This document shows positions 1-10,757 of a stretch of DNA of 64,000 nt, one piece after another. Position numbers and translations under genes: made by a program. The notes beneath the pieces were generated by a model. That model was not told the origin of the DNA, searched no databases, and worked only from the letters and a program-made list of their open reading frames with translations. The DNA comes from Rapana venosa (taxonomy: Eukaryota > Mollusca > Gastropoda > Neogastropoda > Muricidae): contig CM054138.1 in assembly GCA_028751875.1 (NCBI GenBank), positions 37,821,427 to 37,885,426 of the forward strand. Reading direction: 5' to 3'. Position 1 is the first letter of the stretch. Each line of letters opens with the position of its first letter.

Positions 1-135
1 AGGAATGCACCATTACCTACAACTGTGTTCAGTCATCAATCTTCACCACGATGCCTACTTGGGAAAACTGAAAACTGAAACCCAGAAGTAGTTAAGTCAT
101 GCAACTGTTTTCGTCTTTTTGCCAGCAAGTTGTTC
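1..135 (+). repeat. Dispersed repeat fragment, inverted copy near 44.2 kb
   Basis: This stretch matches the reverse complement of about 44131-44258. Shared landmarks in order are a run reading ATTACCTACAACTGTGTTCA, then TCATCAAT, then GAAAACTGAAACCCAG, then TTAAGTCATG. The two copies differ by scattered substitutions and small indels, so this is an old interspersed repeat cut by the window edge, not part of the near-identical inverted duplication further along. The class is unknown. Confidence 0.7.
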
Positions 136-337
136 CTCTTGTTCTTTCTTTAAGTAGGATAGCGGGAGTCACAAGCTTGATGGTAGTTATTTCGTTCTAA
201 TGATATGTTTTGAAAACTTCTCAGAAGAGGTTAAAAAAAAGAGAGTCTGTATCGATGAAACTTTTGTATTATTGGGGTATTGTTTTTAGTTGCTTGCTTT
301 TACTTTTTTTGTTTTCTGCAGTGTGTTTGCACTAGCT

Positions 338-552
338 GGTACCTCCCCAAAAGTCTTTCGGATGAGACTATAAACCGAGGCCCCGGTGCGAACTCACGCA
401 GCATCTTACGCACACGTTAACTCCTGTTCCGCTTTTCGTAAGAGTAGGCCATTGTGTGCAGCTGGGAACGGATGACAAAATTTACAAAAACGGGGACTGG
501 ATGTAAAAAGCACACAAGTGCTTATTCCATTATCCTCGATATATAAGAATAA
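338..552 (+). mobile_element. SINE family A, 5'-truncated copy
   Basis: The copy carries the conserved central block (CTTTCGGATGAGACTATAAA, then CCGAGGCCC, then GCACACGTTAA, then AGAGTAGGCCATTGTGTG) and the family tail TGCTTATTCCATTATCCTCG. The same order of blocks occurs at 41886-42215, where a tRNA-like head precedes it, and at 47008-47225. Here the tRNA-like head is missing. Non-autonomous, noncoding. Confidence 0.85.
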
Positions 553-1642
553 ATAAATACATAAAATGAAATGTCTAGCCGTATTTGGAAACAGCTCTCT
601 TTTTTGTTTGCAAACTTTGCAAATTTAGCAATAATGAAAAAATACGTAAACATTCCGCAAAGATGATTATACAGCTTTTGGGGGAAGTAAGTACCAGAAG
701 TTGTGACACGTTTTTCCACACAGCAGCAAGGAAGGAAGCTGATGATTGCTGACGTGATGGGATTTTTTTAGTCGAGTGATTTTTCCTTCTTCTTGGTTAC
801 CAGTCAAAACAAAATCATATACTTTTTGCTCCCATTTCTGTAGATTGATTTTGTGTTTGAGAGGTTTCGGAAACCAAAATACATCGGAAGTCTCCTTCCA
901 GAAAACAGTCCAACAACTTTCAAGTAATGAGAGAGAAGCACGTTACGAACACAGTAGATTGTGTGTGATATCTGGCATTCTGATTTTGGGTGCATAACCT
1001 TTTGATGACCTGGATGAGCTTGACCAGTTTCAGCTTGCATGACACTCTGCTGAATAGTGCAGAGAAGTGCAGTGACAGGGGAAACTAACTTTAAAAAAAA
1101 GAAAAATGAAATGTTCCTTCGTAAAAAAGCTATAAAATAGAAAACAACAACAAACAAAACAAAAGAAACAGAGAACAAGCACTATTTGACACGGCACACT
1201 TTCTTTATTTAAAAGCAATAAACTGCAATATTTACAGAAACAAAACACCAAACAACCACAAACACATACACAGAGAGAGTAAAAATTCTGTCATGATTTT
1301 GTATTAGGAGAGGACTAGTAGTTACACTGCTTGTTTATCATTTACTTGGCAGAGAAAAAAACCTGAGAGATTTCTTGCTGAGCACAGCAAGGCTGGTGGC
1401 ATTTTCAGCCAAGTGAAGGGCAGGTGTGGTTTTCCTTCCCAGCTGACATCTAAAAAAGACAGAATGGAGAGCTTCTTGCTCCCTTCCTGCTGATTTGTTT
1501 TGCATGTTAGAATCTGAGAGGTCATGGAATCGGTTTCCAATGACCATACTCCGGTAAAAGTTTGCTTTGAAAAGTTGTCAAGAAACTTTAAAGTAATATT
1601 AGAAAAGCAGTAGAATCACAGTTGTTTTTCTTTGACATGCTG
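553..1642. other. No gene seen
   Basis: About 1.1 kb of AT-rich sequence with only short, low-complexity open frames on both strands. I see no conserved protein motif, splice-bounded exon, tRNA fold or clear repeat match elsewhere in the window. Confidence 0.6.
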
Positions 1643-1961
1643 TATCTTTTCTTCGGGGACGGGATAGCTCAGTGGTCGGAGCACTTGCTTTCCCCCAGCC
1701 AAGTTAAGCAGCGTTGAGCGTGGTTACCAGTTGGATGGGTGACCGTTTGCGCGCCTTGGCTTCAGTACAGTTCCCCCAGTTCACCCAGCTGTAAATGGGT
1801 ACCTGCCCTCTTTAGGGTCAGGGAAGGTAAAGCAGCGAGGGAGAGGAGATGGGCGCCGCCCTCAATATGCTGGCCCTAGAGAAGTGAGGTCTCTGACGCC
1901 TCGCTCCCCTACGACCTTATGGGACTCCTTTACCTCCTTTACCTTTATCTTTTCTTCGGGG
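1643..1961 (+). mobile_element. SINE family B, apparently full length, with 16-bp target-site duplication
   Basis: The element begins GGGACGGGATAGCTCAGTGG, an RNA polymerase III box-A-like tRNA head. It continues through a segment resembling the 3' part of 5S rRNA (GGTTACCAGTTGGATGGGTG), then a core around CAGCTGTAAATGGGTACCTG, and ends in a CCTTTA-type repeat tail near 1930-1945. The 16 bases TATCTTTTCTTCGGGG occur at 1643-1658 and again at 1946-1961, which I read as the target-site duplication. A second, badly smeared copy lies at 6105-6335 on the other strand. tRNA-plus-5S composite heads are known in animal SINEs; placing this copy in a named family is inference. Confidence 0.85.
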
Positions 1962-2054
1962 TTCGCTACCGTCTGATGAAAATGATTTCTAATGGAAATA
2001 CTCAAGCAAATGTGCATAAAGACATAACTATATTTAATATCGATTAACTATATT

Positions 2055-2115
2055 TAATATCGGGGATTGGCTGTAAAAATGCACATGAGTGCTTATTCCA
2101 TTATCCTCGATATAA
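2055..2115 (+). mobile_element. SINE family A tail fragment
   Basis: Only the 3' portion of family A is present: GGGGATTGGCTGTAAAAATG followed by TGCTTATTCCATTATCCTCG. It abuts the LINE-tail-like element at 2116, so one inserted into or beside the other. Confidence 0.75.
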
Positions 2116-2170
2116 AAAAAAGCGCTTTGATTTGTTGCTTTACAAGATTCAGCGCTATATAAATTCCATA

Positions 2171-2222
<52 letters not shown>
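2116..2222 (+). mobile_element. LINE 3'-end-like element with (ATT)n tail
   Basis: The sequence runs GCGCTTTGATTTGTTGCTTT, then CAAGATTCAGCGCTATATAA, then ATTCCATA and about 50 bp of (ATT)n. The same end follows the C-terminal coding remnant of a LINE at 44500-45050, so this is probably a severely 5'-truncated copy of that LINE or a SINE sharing its tail. Related copies lie at 10685-10757, 12790-12868, 15612-15680 and 18222-18265. Confidence 0.7.
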
Positions 2223-2224
<2 letters not shown>

Positions 2225-2579
2225 AGTGTACATTTGAAGCTCTTACGCTCACTAGTTCCTACATTCGAGAGAGTTGTTACAGACAGAAGTTAGAAGTTAT
2301 AGAATCCCCAATTTTGGTCTCTTCTCGTCACAGTTCCTTAAAAAGATTAATTTGATAAATAGCGGTGAAACCATTGCAGTCGAAATGAAAATGTCCTATT
2401 GTTATGAGCACATACGTGGTTATAGAATTCATATTTCATTGTGTCACAACCCATTGACTTGATATGCAATTGGTTCTGCATTTACACCATTGCTTGTATA
2501 TATGTGTGAACTTCAGCAGTGGAGTGGACTGCTGCAGTCAAGTGTGTGGGCAACTCGTAAAGATTCAGTACTGTCTGGC
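2223..2579. other. No gene seen
   Basis: AT-rich spacer between the (ATT)n-tailed element and the 5' boundary of the 2A LINE. No motif recognised. Confidence 0.55.
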
Positions 2580-2998
2580 ATGGAGGGGTAAACAATGAGT
2601 GTTTAATGCGTTGCCCTCTTGCGGTTTGTCTGCTCTGTCTGCTTCAAAAAGATTTGGCATGTAAAGAAAGTGTTACTCGTGACTTTGAGATATTTTTTTT
2701 CTTCACCTCTGTGGATGGAGAGCTAGAGTTGTGCTGAAGGCCTGTCATGGGTTAAGTTGTTTTCAGCGTCACATTTCATCAGCACTGTAGAAAATGTGTG
2801 GGTGATGGGGTTTTTGACCTGAGCCAGGAATGGGTTTGCACACGTGTATACTTGTTTCTGAACCGAAGCTGGGGGCGGGAGTGAATATACCTTTGCAATT
2901 TGGATTGTTACTACTCAGTGCTTCTGGTCGGTGCGAGCGTGTCATAGCGTGAGGGTGTTTTTGGATGGCCAGTCAGAACTATTGTGTGGTACACCTTC

Positions 2999-3038
<40 letters not shown>

Positions 3039-3825
3039 GTGTTTTGTGTGCGAGTGTTTTTGCATGCGTATACGCATGTGTGCGTGGACGCGTGTGCATG
3101 TGGGTGTGGGTGTGGATCCACGTGGAAATAGAACAGTTTGACCAAAATCTGAACGCACTTGTTTATGTGGGGAGGCGGTTGGTGGCTGGGTCCCCTGGTC
3201 ACATGCTATTGTTTGCTTCGAAAGCTGGGAGCCACTCTGTCGATACACGTTGCTTTATCTCCCTTGTTGACCTTCGCTGATTTTTTATTCCCGCTTTGTG
3301 TAAAATGTTTTTGTGCATTAAAATGCTTGCGATTTTTTTTCTATTTCTATTGTGACATTTCCTTCTTGTTGAAATATTTTGCATTTCGTGGTTTTTTCAA
3401 ATGGTTTAGTTGTTTACCTATTATTTTATTTAGTGAGACGAAGAGCAATTTCATACCATTTGTTTATGCTGGTCCTTGACACATTCCTGTTTTTTGTACT
3501 GCTGCTTAGTGCCATTCAAGAATGGAAGTAGATGTAGGTATGTATCGTGCAAGGATTGGCATGCATTACTCTAAAGCCTTGGCCAAAATAAGAAAACTAG
3601 CTTTTCTTGATGGATCTCTGATCCTACAATTTCTGCTATTGTCATGCCTTCGCCATACCTGTAGCACAAATTGTCGGTGTTTGCTCACTTTCTTGCTTTC
3701 GCTGATGATCACAAAAGTAATTCAACAAACAGCTCTGTTCCTACTGACCACACAGATTGGTTCATTTATAACGACAGGGGATATAGAGGTTCAGTCTCCA
3801 CTCAGTGGTTGCGCTTACATTGTTC

Positions 3826-3876
3826 TTGTGCGGAGATGTAGAAGTTAACCCAGGACCCACTCCTACAACTGATTAA
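3826..3876 (+). other. 2A-like ribosome-skipping motif in LINE leader/ORF, followed by stop
   Basis: Codons at 3832-3858 spell GDVEVNPGP, fitting the D-x-E-x-N-P-G-P consensus of 2A peptides, which make ribosomes skip the Gly-Pro bond. Residues before it (VALTLFLC) are hydrophobic, as is usual for 2A. The stop at 3874-3876 lies in the same frame as the endonuclease that follows, and I infer that it arose by mutation. The minus-strand copies at 22476-22503 and 38860-38887 keep GGDVEVN but have lost one C, which shifts the frame inside NPGP. Confidence 0.75.
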
Positions 3877-3882
3877 AAAATT

Positions 3883-4320
3883 GTGCACATAAATGCAAGA
3901 AGCATTAGAAATAAGATTCAACTGATACAATTAGAATACAACAATATCGATATAATTACAGTATCTGAAACGTGGCTTTCTGAAACGGACCACAACAGTT
4001 CAATTCACCTGACCAATTTTCATCCACCAGTCAGGTGTGACAGACCGCATGACCCACATGGTGGAGTAGCTATTTATGTTAGAAATAATTTATATTGTAA
4101 AGCTCGGCCTGATTTGCACGTTAGCGATTTGGAAGCGGTGTGGATCGAAACAAAACTAGATCAGACGGGTATATTAATCGGATCTTTCTATCGTCCACCC
4201 AACTCGAGGGGTGATTACTGGAATCTAATAGAAAAGAGCATTGATGATGTTAATAACACTTTACTCAAATTCTTGTCGGCTTTAACACAAATATCCTACA
4301 TTTACCGTCACCCTATTTAG
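3883..4320 (+). pseudogene. EEP endonuclease fragment of the 2A LINE
   Basis: An open frame of about 145 codons without a normal ATG start (it is read from the stop at 3874). Residues 1-120 look like the N-terminal half of a LINE endonuclease: INARSIRNK near residue 3, SETWLSE near 29, HGGVAIYV near 60, and FYRPPNS near 103. The last 20 or so residues no longer fit the family, and the copy ends where sequence quality collapses. A complete domain would be roughly 220 residues. Not expected to be functional. Confidence 0.85.
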
Positions 4321-6104
4321 TTGACCTTTAAAACCGGACACCCCTCAAAAAAAAATTTGGGGAACATAAATAAAAAACATTTTGTTTTCTGAATAAAATT
4401 AATTCCCCCCCCTAAAATTCAGTTTAAAATTGGCTTTCAAAAAGGAAAAAAAAGTGCCTTTCCCTTTTGGAAATTTTAAAAAAAACCACCGTTCGGTTTA
4501 AACCCGAAAATTATTAAAATTTAGGTTAAAAAAAATTTTTGAAAACTGGTTGTTTGGAAGGTTTGGGACGAAAGGGTTTTAATCGAAAAAAACTAGATCA
4601 GGGAGGGTTTAAAAAGGTTTTCGGGGGTTAACCCAAATGATTTCGGAAAAAAAAAAGGGCTTGAAAAAAACCCCACAAACTAAATTTTGGGTTTTTAAAA
4701 CCCCTAAAATTTGGCAAAAAGGGGGGGGGGGAATTTGGAAAATTGTTTCGCAAAAAAAATTTAAATAATAACAAACCAAACCATTTTTTTTTAACCACAC
4801 ATTGTTTAGTCAAGGAAATTTTTCCAATATTTTTTCCAAAATTTCCCTTGTCCACTTGGAAAATTTAAATAAAACCCCCGTTTCCTTTTCTTAAAGGTAA
4901 AAAAAAAATTTTTGGGTTCGTTTTGGGAAGTTGGGGAAAATTTATTTTTAACCTTTTGGATGAAAAAGGTGGTTTGATTTTTTTTCAAATTCTTTAAAAG
5001 CCCAAATTTTTCCAATTGGAAACAAAATCAATAAAATTAAACGAATGAAAGTTTAAAACCCCTTTTGGAAAAAGGATTTCTGAAAAAATTTTTTTAAAAA
5101 AAAAGAAAAAAGGAATTTTGTAACAATTATCCTTTTATTGTTTCCCCTTGGGTTAATTTTAAGGAAAAATTTTTTCAAAAGTTTTTCTTTTCCCTTTTAT
5201 CTAAAAAACTTTCCCCTTTCTTCCTTTTTCCCAAAAGGTTTAAACGGAATTTTTTTTGGGGCCCAGCTTCTTGAATTAAAATGTCTTTGTTCCTGGGGTT
5301 TTAAAATAAACCCGTGGTTTTTGGGATTTATTCAAAAAACCGTTTCCCCTTTTTTTTAAAATGGCACAATTTTAATGAAAAAGGGAAAAAATTTGTATTT
5401 AAAATTTGGGGAAAAATGGTTTTTTTGAAAAAAACTTTCAATAAAAACCCTTTTAAGGGCTTTATTTTTAAAAAAAAGGTTATTTTATCAATTTTAAAAC
5501 CCAAATTTTTCCTTTCCCAATCGGGGACCCCGGGGTCTTTGGGTCATTCTTTTTATTTTTTAACTGTTTTTTTGGGGAAACAAAAGGGGTTTTTTTAAAT
5601 AAAAAGCTTTGCCGTGCGGACTTGCTTGCTTTTGGTAAAAAAAAAATTTTGGGGGAAAAACCTTTTTTACACTTTAAAAAAATTTGATTTTGGGAAAAAG
5701 TTTTTAAAAAATGTCCTTTTTCGGGGACCAGCTTTATATTTTTTTTTTTATAACATGATTTTAACCCTTTTTTGATTACCCCCCTTTGGTACTACTTTTT
5801 GCTTTTAACATAAACATTGGGGAAAACTTTTTCCGGTTTAGGTCGGGGAAAAAATGGGAAAAGCACAAGCAGGTTTTGAATTCTTTAATTTTTTGGCCCA
5901 AAAGATTTTATTTTTCTGTTTAAAAAAAAGTTTTAATCCCTTTTATAAATTTTAAGGAAAATTAAAGGGCACAAATTTTACAATTTGGGCCCTTAAACAA
6001 ATTTTTGGGGAAAAAAACTAAAAAACCCAAATTTAAAGGGAAAAAAGGAAGGACCCCATAACTTTTAATAGGGAACCCCCACCCCCCCCCTTTTTACCAC
6101 ATTT

Positions 6105-6335
6105 TGGGGCGGCCCCCCAATCTCCTCTCCCTCGTGCTTTACCTTCCCGACCTCAATGGGGCAGGTCCCCTTTTTACAGCTGGGGGGGAAACGGGGGGGA
6201 ATGTACTAAAGGCCAAGGCGGGGAAAAACCGGTCAAAAAACCCAAGTGGAAACCCCACGCTCGACGTTGTTTAATTTTTGGCGGGGGGAAAGCGGTGCCC
6301 CCGGACCACTGAGCTATCCGCCCCCTGACAATGTA
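6105..6335 (-). mobile_element. SINE family B, degraded copy
   Basis: On the minus strand the order of blocks equals the intact copy at 1643-1961: GGATAGCTCAGTGGTCCG head, a 5S-like middle, CAGCTGTAAA core and GGGAAGGTAAAGCACGAGGG. Many homopolymer-type differences are probably sequencing error and not age. Confidence 0.8.
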
Positions 6336-7364
6336 CCGTCATTTTATACCCCCTCTTTTGGGGGATTCCCCAAAATTTGAAATTAAAAATTAATAAAATA
6401 AAAATTAAAAATTTTAATAATTTAGGGATTTTTATATTTGTGGGACAACTGTACCAAACACAGCCCAAAACACAGTGGGAAAAGTTGTGGCACAATCACA
6501 AAAAAATTCTCCCAAGAGTTGGTTTCTTACTTTTTACTCGTCAATATCACAAAAGGGTTAAAAATGGAAAATGATTTAGGCCCCCACAAATTAAATTTGG
6601 GATCTTTTTCCCCGCACAAGTAAAAAAGAAAAACCCCTTACCATAAAAGGGCCCCCCTTTAAATTCCTTTACTACGGTATTGTGGAACTTTTTTCCGATT
6701 GTTTTTAAAAATGGTCATTCTTTAAGTCGCTCAAACGATTTTTATCTAAAAACGATCCCGTTGACCTTTGTTTTTTTTATCATGGTGAAAGGAAAAAAGA
6801 GTATTGCATTTGTCGACTTTGGGACTGGGAATAAGGTGATTTAAAATATGTTTCAGCCCATAAGAAAAACGATTCATCAATGTCCCTGTGGAAACGCGCA
6901 AGAGACGCCAAAACCTATTTGCTGTTTTTCCCCTTTACTTTAACCTAGTCGTGCCTACAAAAATTGCCTCCTTCCCCCCGAATAGTTCATTTTCAATTCT
7001 TTTATCGGGGCCCATCCTAAATTTAAGTTTGAAACCAAAAAATTTTTTTTCGTTGAATTTGTCCATCAGTTTTTTCCTGTTTTCAAAAAGTTTTTTGTTA
7101 TATTTCTTGTCGGGGGGGCCCTATTTGGGGTTGTCATTCAGGCTGGGGGTTTATTTAAATTTTTAATAGGTACTTAGTTTTTTGCTCTCCACTGACGTAT
7201 GTGTGATTTGTTGAAAAAAAGAAAAGGAAAACGAAAAATTTTTTGCAATGTTTTGCGGGAATAGTACCGATTTTTTTAAATTAATTGTCCTTTATGTAAA
7301 TTATACCCTTGTTTTTAATTTCAAATAAGAGATTCTTGGCCTTGGGTGTTTTTTCCAAAAAATT

Positions 7365-7462
7365 GCTCTCTTCTCCCTCTCTCTCTTCTCTCCTCTCTCT
7401 CTCTTCTTCTCTCTCTCTTCTCTCTCTTCCCCTCTCTCTCTCTCTTCTTCTCTCTCTCTTTT
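7365..7462 (+). repeat. (CT)n microsatellite
   Basis: About 100 bp of CTCTCT with interspersed TTCT and CCCT, inside the smeared stretch, so the true length and purity are uncertain. Confidence 0.8.
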
Positions 7463-7669
7463 CCCCTTTTGGGTTTTTCCCAAATTAGATTATTTTGTTT
7501 GTTTATAGGTCTTTTTTTATTTAAAAAATTGTTATTTTTTCTTTGTGTTTTTTTTTTGCTTTTTTCTTACATTTAGCAAGTTTGCAATTGAAAAAAAGTT
7601 TGTTGTTGTTGGTTTACTTTTTGCAGCTGCAGCCGTTTTTTTTGTTCATGTTAGTCTTTTTTATTTATT

Positions 7670-7770
7670 TATTTTTTCCCTTTTTATTCGAGGGATAATG
7701 GAATAAGCCCTCATGGCTTTTTTTTTAAACTTTCCCGTGTGTATGCGGTTTTGTACATTTTGTTTAATTG
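7670..7770 (-). mobile_element. SINE family A tail, degraded
   Basis: The plus strand reads TTCGAGGGATAATGGAATAA then GCCCTCATGGC, then TGTATGCGGTTTTGTACATT, which is the reverse complement of the family A tail with smear errors. Confidence 0.6.
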
Positions 7771-9767
7771 AAGGGGCCCCCTTGGGGCTACAAGTTTTTT
7801 GTTGCTATGATTCCCAAAATTTCTTTTTTTTTTTCCCAATTTTTTATAAACATTTCTGAATAAAAATTATTTAAAAAACCCCTTTGAGATATTTTGTACG
7901 GTTTAAAAAACATTTATCTTTTTAGCTTTATTCCAGTGAAAAAGGGGGTACAAAAACTGAAAAACATGAAACTATACCCGCGCAAGCAAACATATATAAA
8001 AATTTAAACACTCATATTTCCTCCCCCCGCATGCACACATGTTTTTGTAGTGGGTTTTGAGGGGGTTTTTTGTTGTCGTGGGGGGTTAACTTATAATATA
8101 CAGTCACTCCTGGATCACTTCAGCCTCTCCCAGAAAGTATCATTCTTGGTAAATTTTTTCTTCCATTTTGATAAGCAGTTTTTCTTCTTTTTGTCAAAAG
8201 TCTTTCTCTTTCTTGGCAAAGAACACTCTTTCTCAGTGGGAAAAGAAAACCAAAGGACGATCAGGTTTTAAATTTTTTAATGGGTAATTTCCGATGTTTC
8301 CCCGAAATTTATCACATCTTTTTGAACTAATTTCTGTTTATTCCACTGTTCTTTTCTCTTTAAAAATTTGCAAAGCCTATCGAAAGAAAAGAGATTTTCA
8401 AAATTTCCTTCACAAGCTTCTTTAAAGTCTATCACAAACTCTGAAAAAACAAAAACAAATACAAATTTGTTTTCGCCAAAAGCCCTTTTGGGCTTGCATG
8501 ACCGGGTTTCCCTTTTGATAGGCCTGTGCGCCATGGTACACTTATGACTCCCGGTCGCAAAGCGCAAAAGAAAGGGAATAGGCGGGAGTGGCCGGGAAAA
8601 ACAAAAACGGAAAAATTTAAAAAGCAGGTCTTTCGAAAACAAAATCAAATCTTTAAAATTTTTCTGAAAAAAAAAAGATTTCTCTTCTAAATTCTTTTAG
8701 GCCCCCCCTATGAAAACCTTTTTTTTCCCCCATATTTTCTCTTCTTGGGGCTGTGCCCCTTTCCCTCCACAACCCCTCCCCGAAATTCCTTTATTTTTTC
8801 TGCATTCTTTTCTGAAAAGGGCCATAAAAAAATTTGCTCCAAAAATGGTTTTGGGCCCTTTCCAGCCCGCGTTCCTGATCCCCCTTTTTTTGGCCTCCTC
8901 TCTTTTTTTTTTATCCGAAAAGTGAGAAAGAAAAACTTGACAATTTTTTGAAAGAAATGACTATTAAAAACCCTGTGTTTTGATCCCATACCTGCCCTTT
9001 TCTTTTCACAAAAGTGCCTACACAACTTATACTCGTTTTACGAAAAAAAGTTTAAATCCTCTCCTTTTTTCAGGAAATATTCCATTTAGCTCTCAAACTG
9101 CTATTGTACACAAAAAAGCAAAGGCTTTACCCCCAAAAATTCTGAAGAATTTATTTCTAAGGTTTGTTGGGAAAAATTTGTTCTCAAAAAGCTCACATCA
9201 ACCCTTTTATCCCAAAAATCTTTTTCTCTGGGCCATCGCGTCCCCAGCCTGAAGCCACCCCAGTAAACACTTTAAACACGCTTTACCGCTTTTGACTCAG
9301 GGGAAAAACTCCCCCTCTCACTCTACTCACTTTTTCAGAGCCCTTCGATACTATGGGCCACTAAAAAATTTTTCTCTCCCGTCCCTTTTAAAAAATGTTC
9401 GGTGTTACTGGCAAAGCCCCTCCCTGGTTTAATTCATACCTTATGGGGTTTTCCGGGCAGTTGCAATAAAAAAGATTTTTAAACAATTTCCTGCCAAAAT
9501 GGAAAAACAAAAGTCCCCCAGGGATCGTTCTAAAGGCCCGGGTTTTTTTCACTTTTTTCACTGCCCCCCCTGGGCAAATAAAATAAATCGTAAACAAAAA
9601 AAACCCCTTATTTTTTCGCGATGACCTCTGATTAAAGCAGTGTTTATTATTATTTTAAATTTTATTATTTTTTTTATTTTTTTTTATTATTTTTTATTTC
9701 TATTTTTATTTTTTTCTTATTTTTTTTATTATTTTTAATATATACAGAAACACTTTAAAGTATGTAA

Positions 9768-9792
9768 ACGCACGCGCGCGCGCGCGCACACC
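9768..9792. repeat. (CG)n/(CA)n microsatellite
   Basis: A short alternating CG run following ACGCACG, flanked by (CATA)-like sequence that continues loosely to about 10080. Confidence 0.7.
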
Positions 9793-10684
9793 TACATACA
9801 TAATTCCCTCCATTAAATACCCAAACCCTACATACGACAGACAGTTTACATTCAGAAGATTTTCATACATAAACTTACATTCATAAATACAGAAAAGAAT
9901 CATAAAATTCCTTTCATAATAATTTCTACTTTTTTAAATACATTCATTTCATACCCTACTACACACAAACCATAAAATACAAACATACATAATACAACAT
10001 ATTTTCCCTACATACATTTCATACATACATACATACCCTACATACTCCCTACATACAAACATACAACATACATACCCTTCATTCATTTCTTAAAATTTCT
10101 AAAATACATACATCCATACAATTCCCTACAACTTTCACAATTTCTACTTTAAAAGCATGCCTCCATCCCTTTCCAAACCCTACGTCCAATTTTTCCCTTC
10201 CCCCCACCACCAACCCCCATCCCTCCATACAACATACATAAATAAATACATACATCATCATACATAACCGACAGAAAACAGACAGGGAAAACAGCAAGGG
10301 CAGACCGAAAACAGAAAAAAAAGACAGGAAAAAACCCGAAATATTAAATTTCCCGTAGTTGGGGCGACCGTTGGGAAAGGAATTTAACAACCAGTTTCCT
10401 CCCTTCCCCTTTTTTGTTTTGCCCCTTTTCGGGTTTTTTTTTGAGTTCTTGGGGGCCGTCCAAATTCCCCCCTGATGTTTTTTCCCCCCAACTTTCCTTT
10501 TTTTTTCCTCCTGTAAATGTTAATTGCCCGCTTGTGTGTGCCCGGACCCCAAGTGTTGTGCCTTTTACAGTGCGTTTTGGTATCTTTTGGTAAATTTATT
10601 TGCGCTTTAGAAATGCTCATTATCATTGTTGTTGTTGTTGTTATTATTATGTGCTGTGTGTGCATGTGTATAAATGCGCATGGT

Positions 10685-10757
10685 ATGAAAGCGCATTGAG
10701 TCATTGCTTTGAGAAATGTGCTATATAAATGCTATTCATTATTATTATTATTATTCC
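10685..10757 (+). mobile_element. LINE 3'-end-like element with (ATT)n tail
   Basis: It runs AAGCGCATTGAGTCATTGCT then GAGAAATGTGCTATATAAAT, then (ATT)n to 10757. It is homologous to 2116-2222 in the same orientation, and its tail meets the 3' end of a minus-strand LINE head-on. Confidence 0.65.

Larger units (their letters stand above)
2580..4320 (+). mobile_element. 5' part of a non-LTR retrotransposon with 2A-like motif and EEP endonuclease
   Basis: The 5' boundary is set at GGCATGGAGGGG, where similarity to the minus-strand copies ending at 23884 and 40268 stops. About 1.25 kb of leader, including a (GA)n run at 3004-3032, precedes the coding part. At 3826-3876 one frame reads LCGDVEVNPGPTPTTD then a stop; the same frame reopens as an apurinic-like endonuclease (EEP) N-terminus with HINARSIRNK, SETWLSE, HGGVAIYV and GSFYRPPNS. 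The catalytic Glu of SETW is present; the later GDFN and SDH motifs are lost because the element runs into smeared sequence at 4320. Such endonucleases nick target DNA for target-primed reverse transcription. The family looks CR1/L2-like; the exact clade is uncertain. This copy is dead (in-frame stop, 3' loss). Confidence 0.85.
4321..10400. other. Smeared low-quality stretch, probably uncorrected long-read gap fill
   Basis: Runs of 3-9 identical bases of all four types dominate, unlike the flanks. A SINE copy inside (6105-6335) shows the error type: GTAAATGGGTACC of the clean copy at 1.8 kb appears as GTAAAAAGGGGACC, that is, single bases replaced by the neighbouring homopolymer. Open frames here are K/N/F/L/P-rich and have no recognisable domain. 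Quality improves gradually after about 8 kb and again after 10.4 kb. I would not annotate genes here. Confidence 0.75.

Noticed and set aside
1659..1790. Functional 5S rRNA gene fragment
   Set aside because: Only about 25 bases resemble 5S rRNA, and they are embedded in a SINE with target-site duplication.
4321..10400. AT-rich foreign DNA or organellar insertion
   Set aside because: The homopolymer pattern, the smeared SINE of the same family as the flank and the gradual quality recovery fit sequencing error better than transfer.
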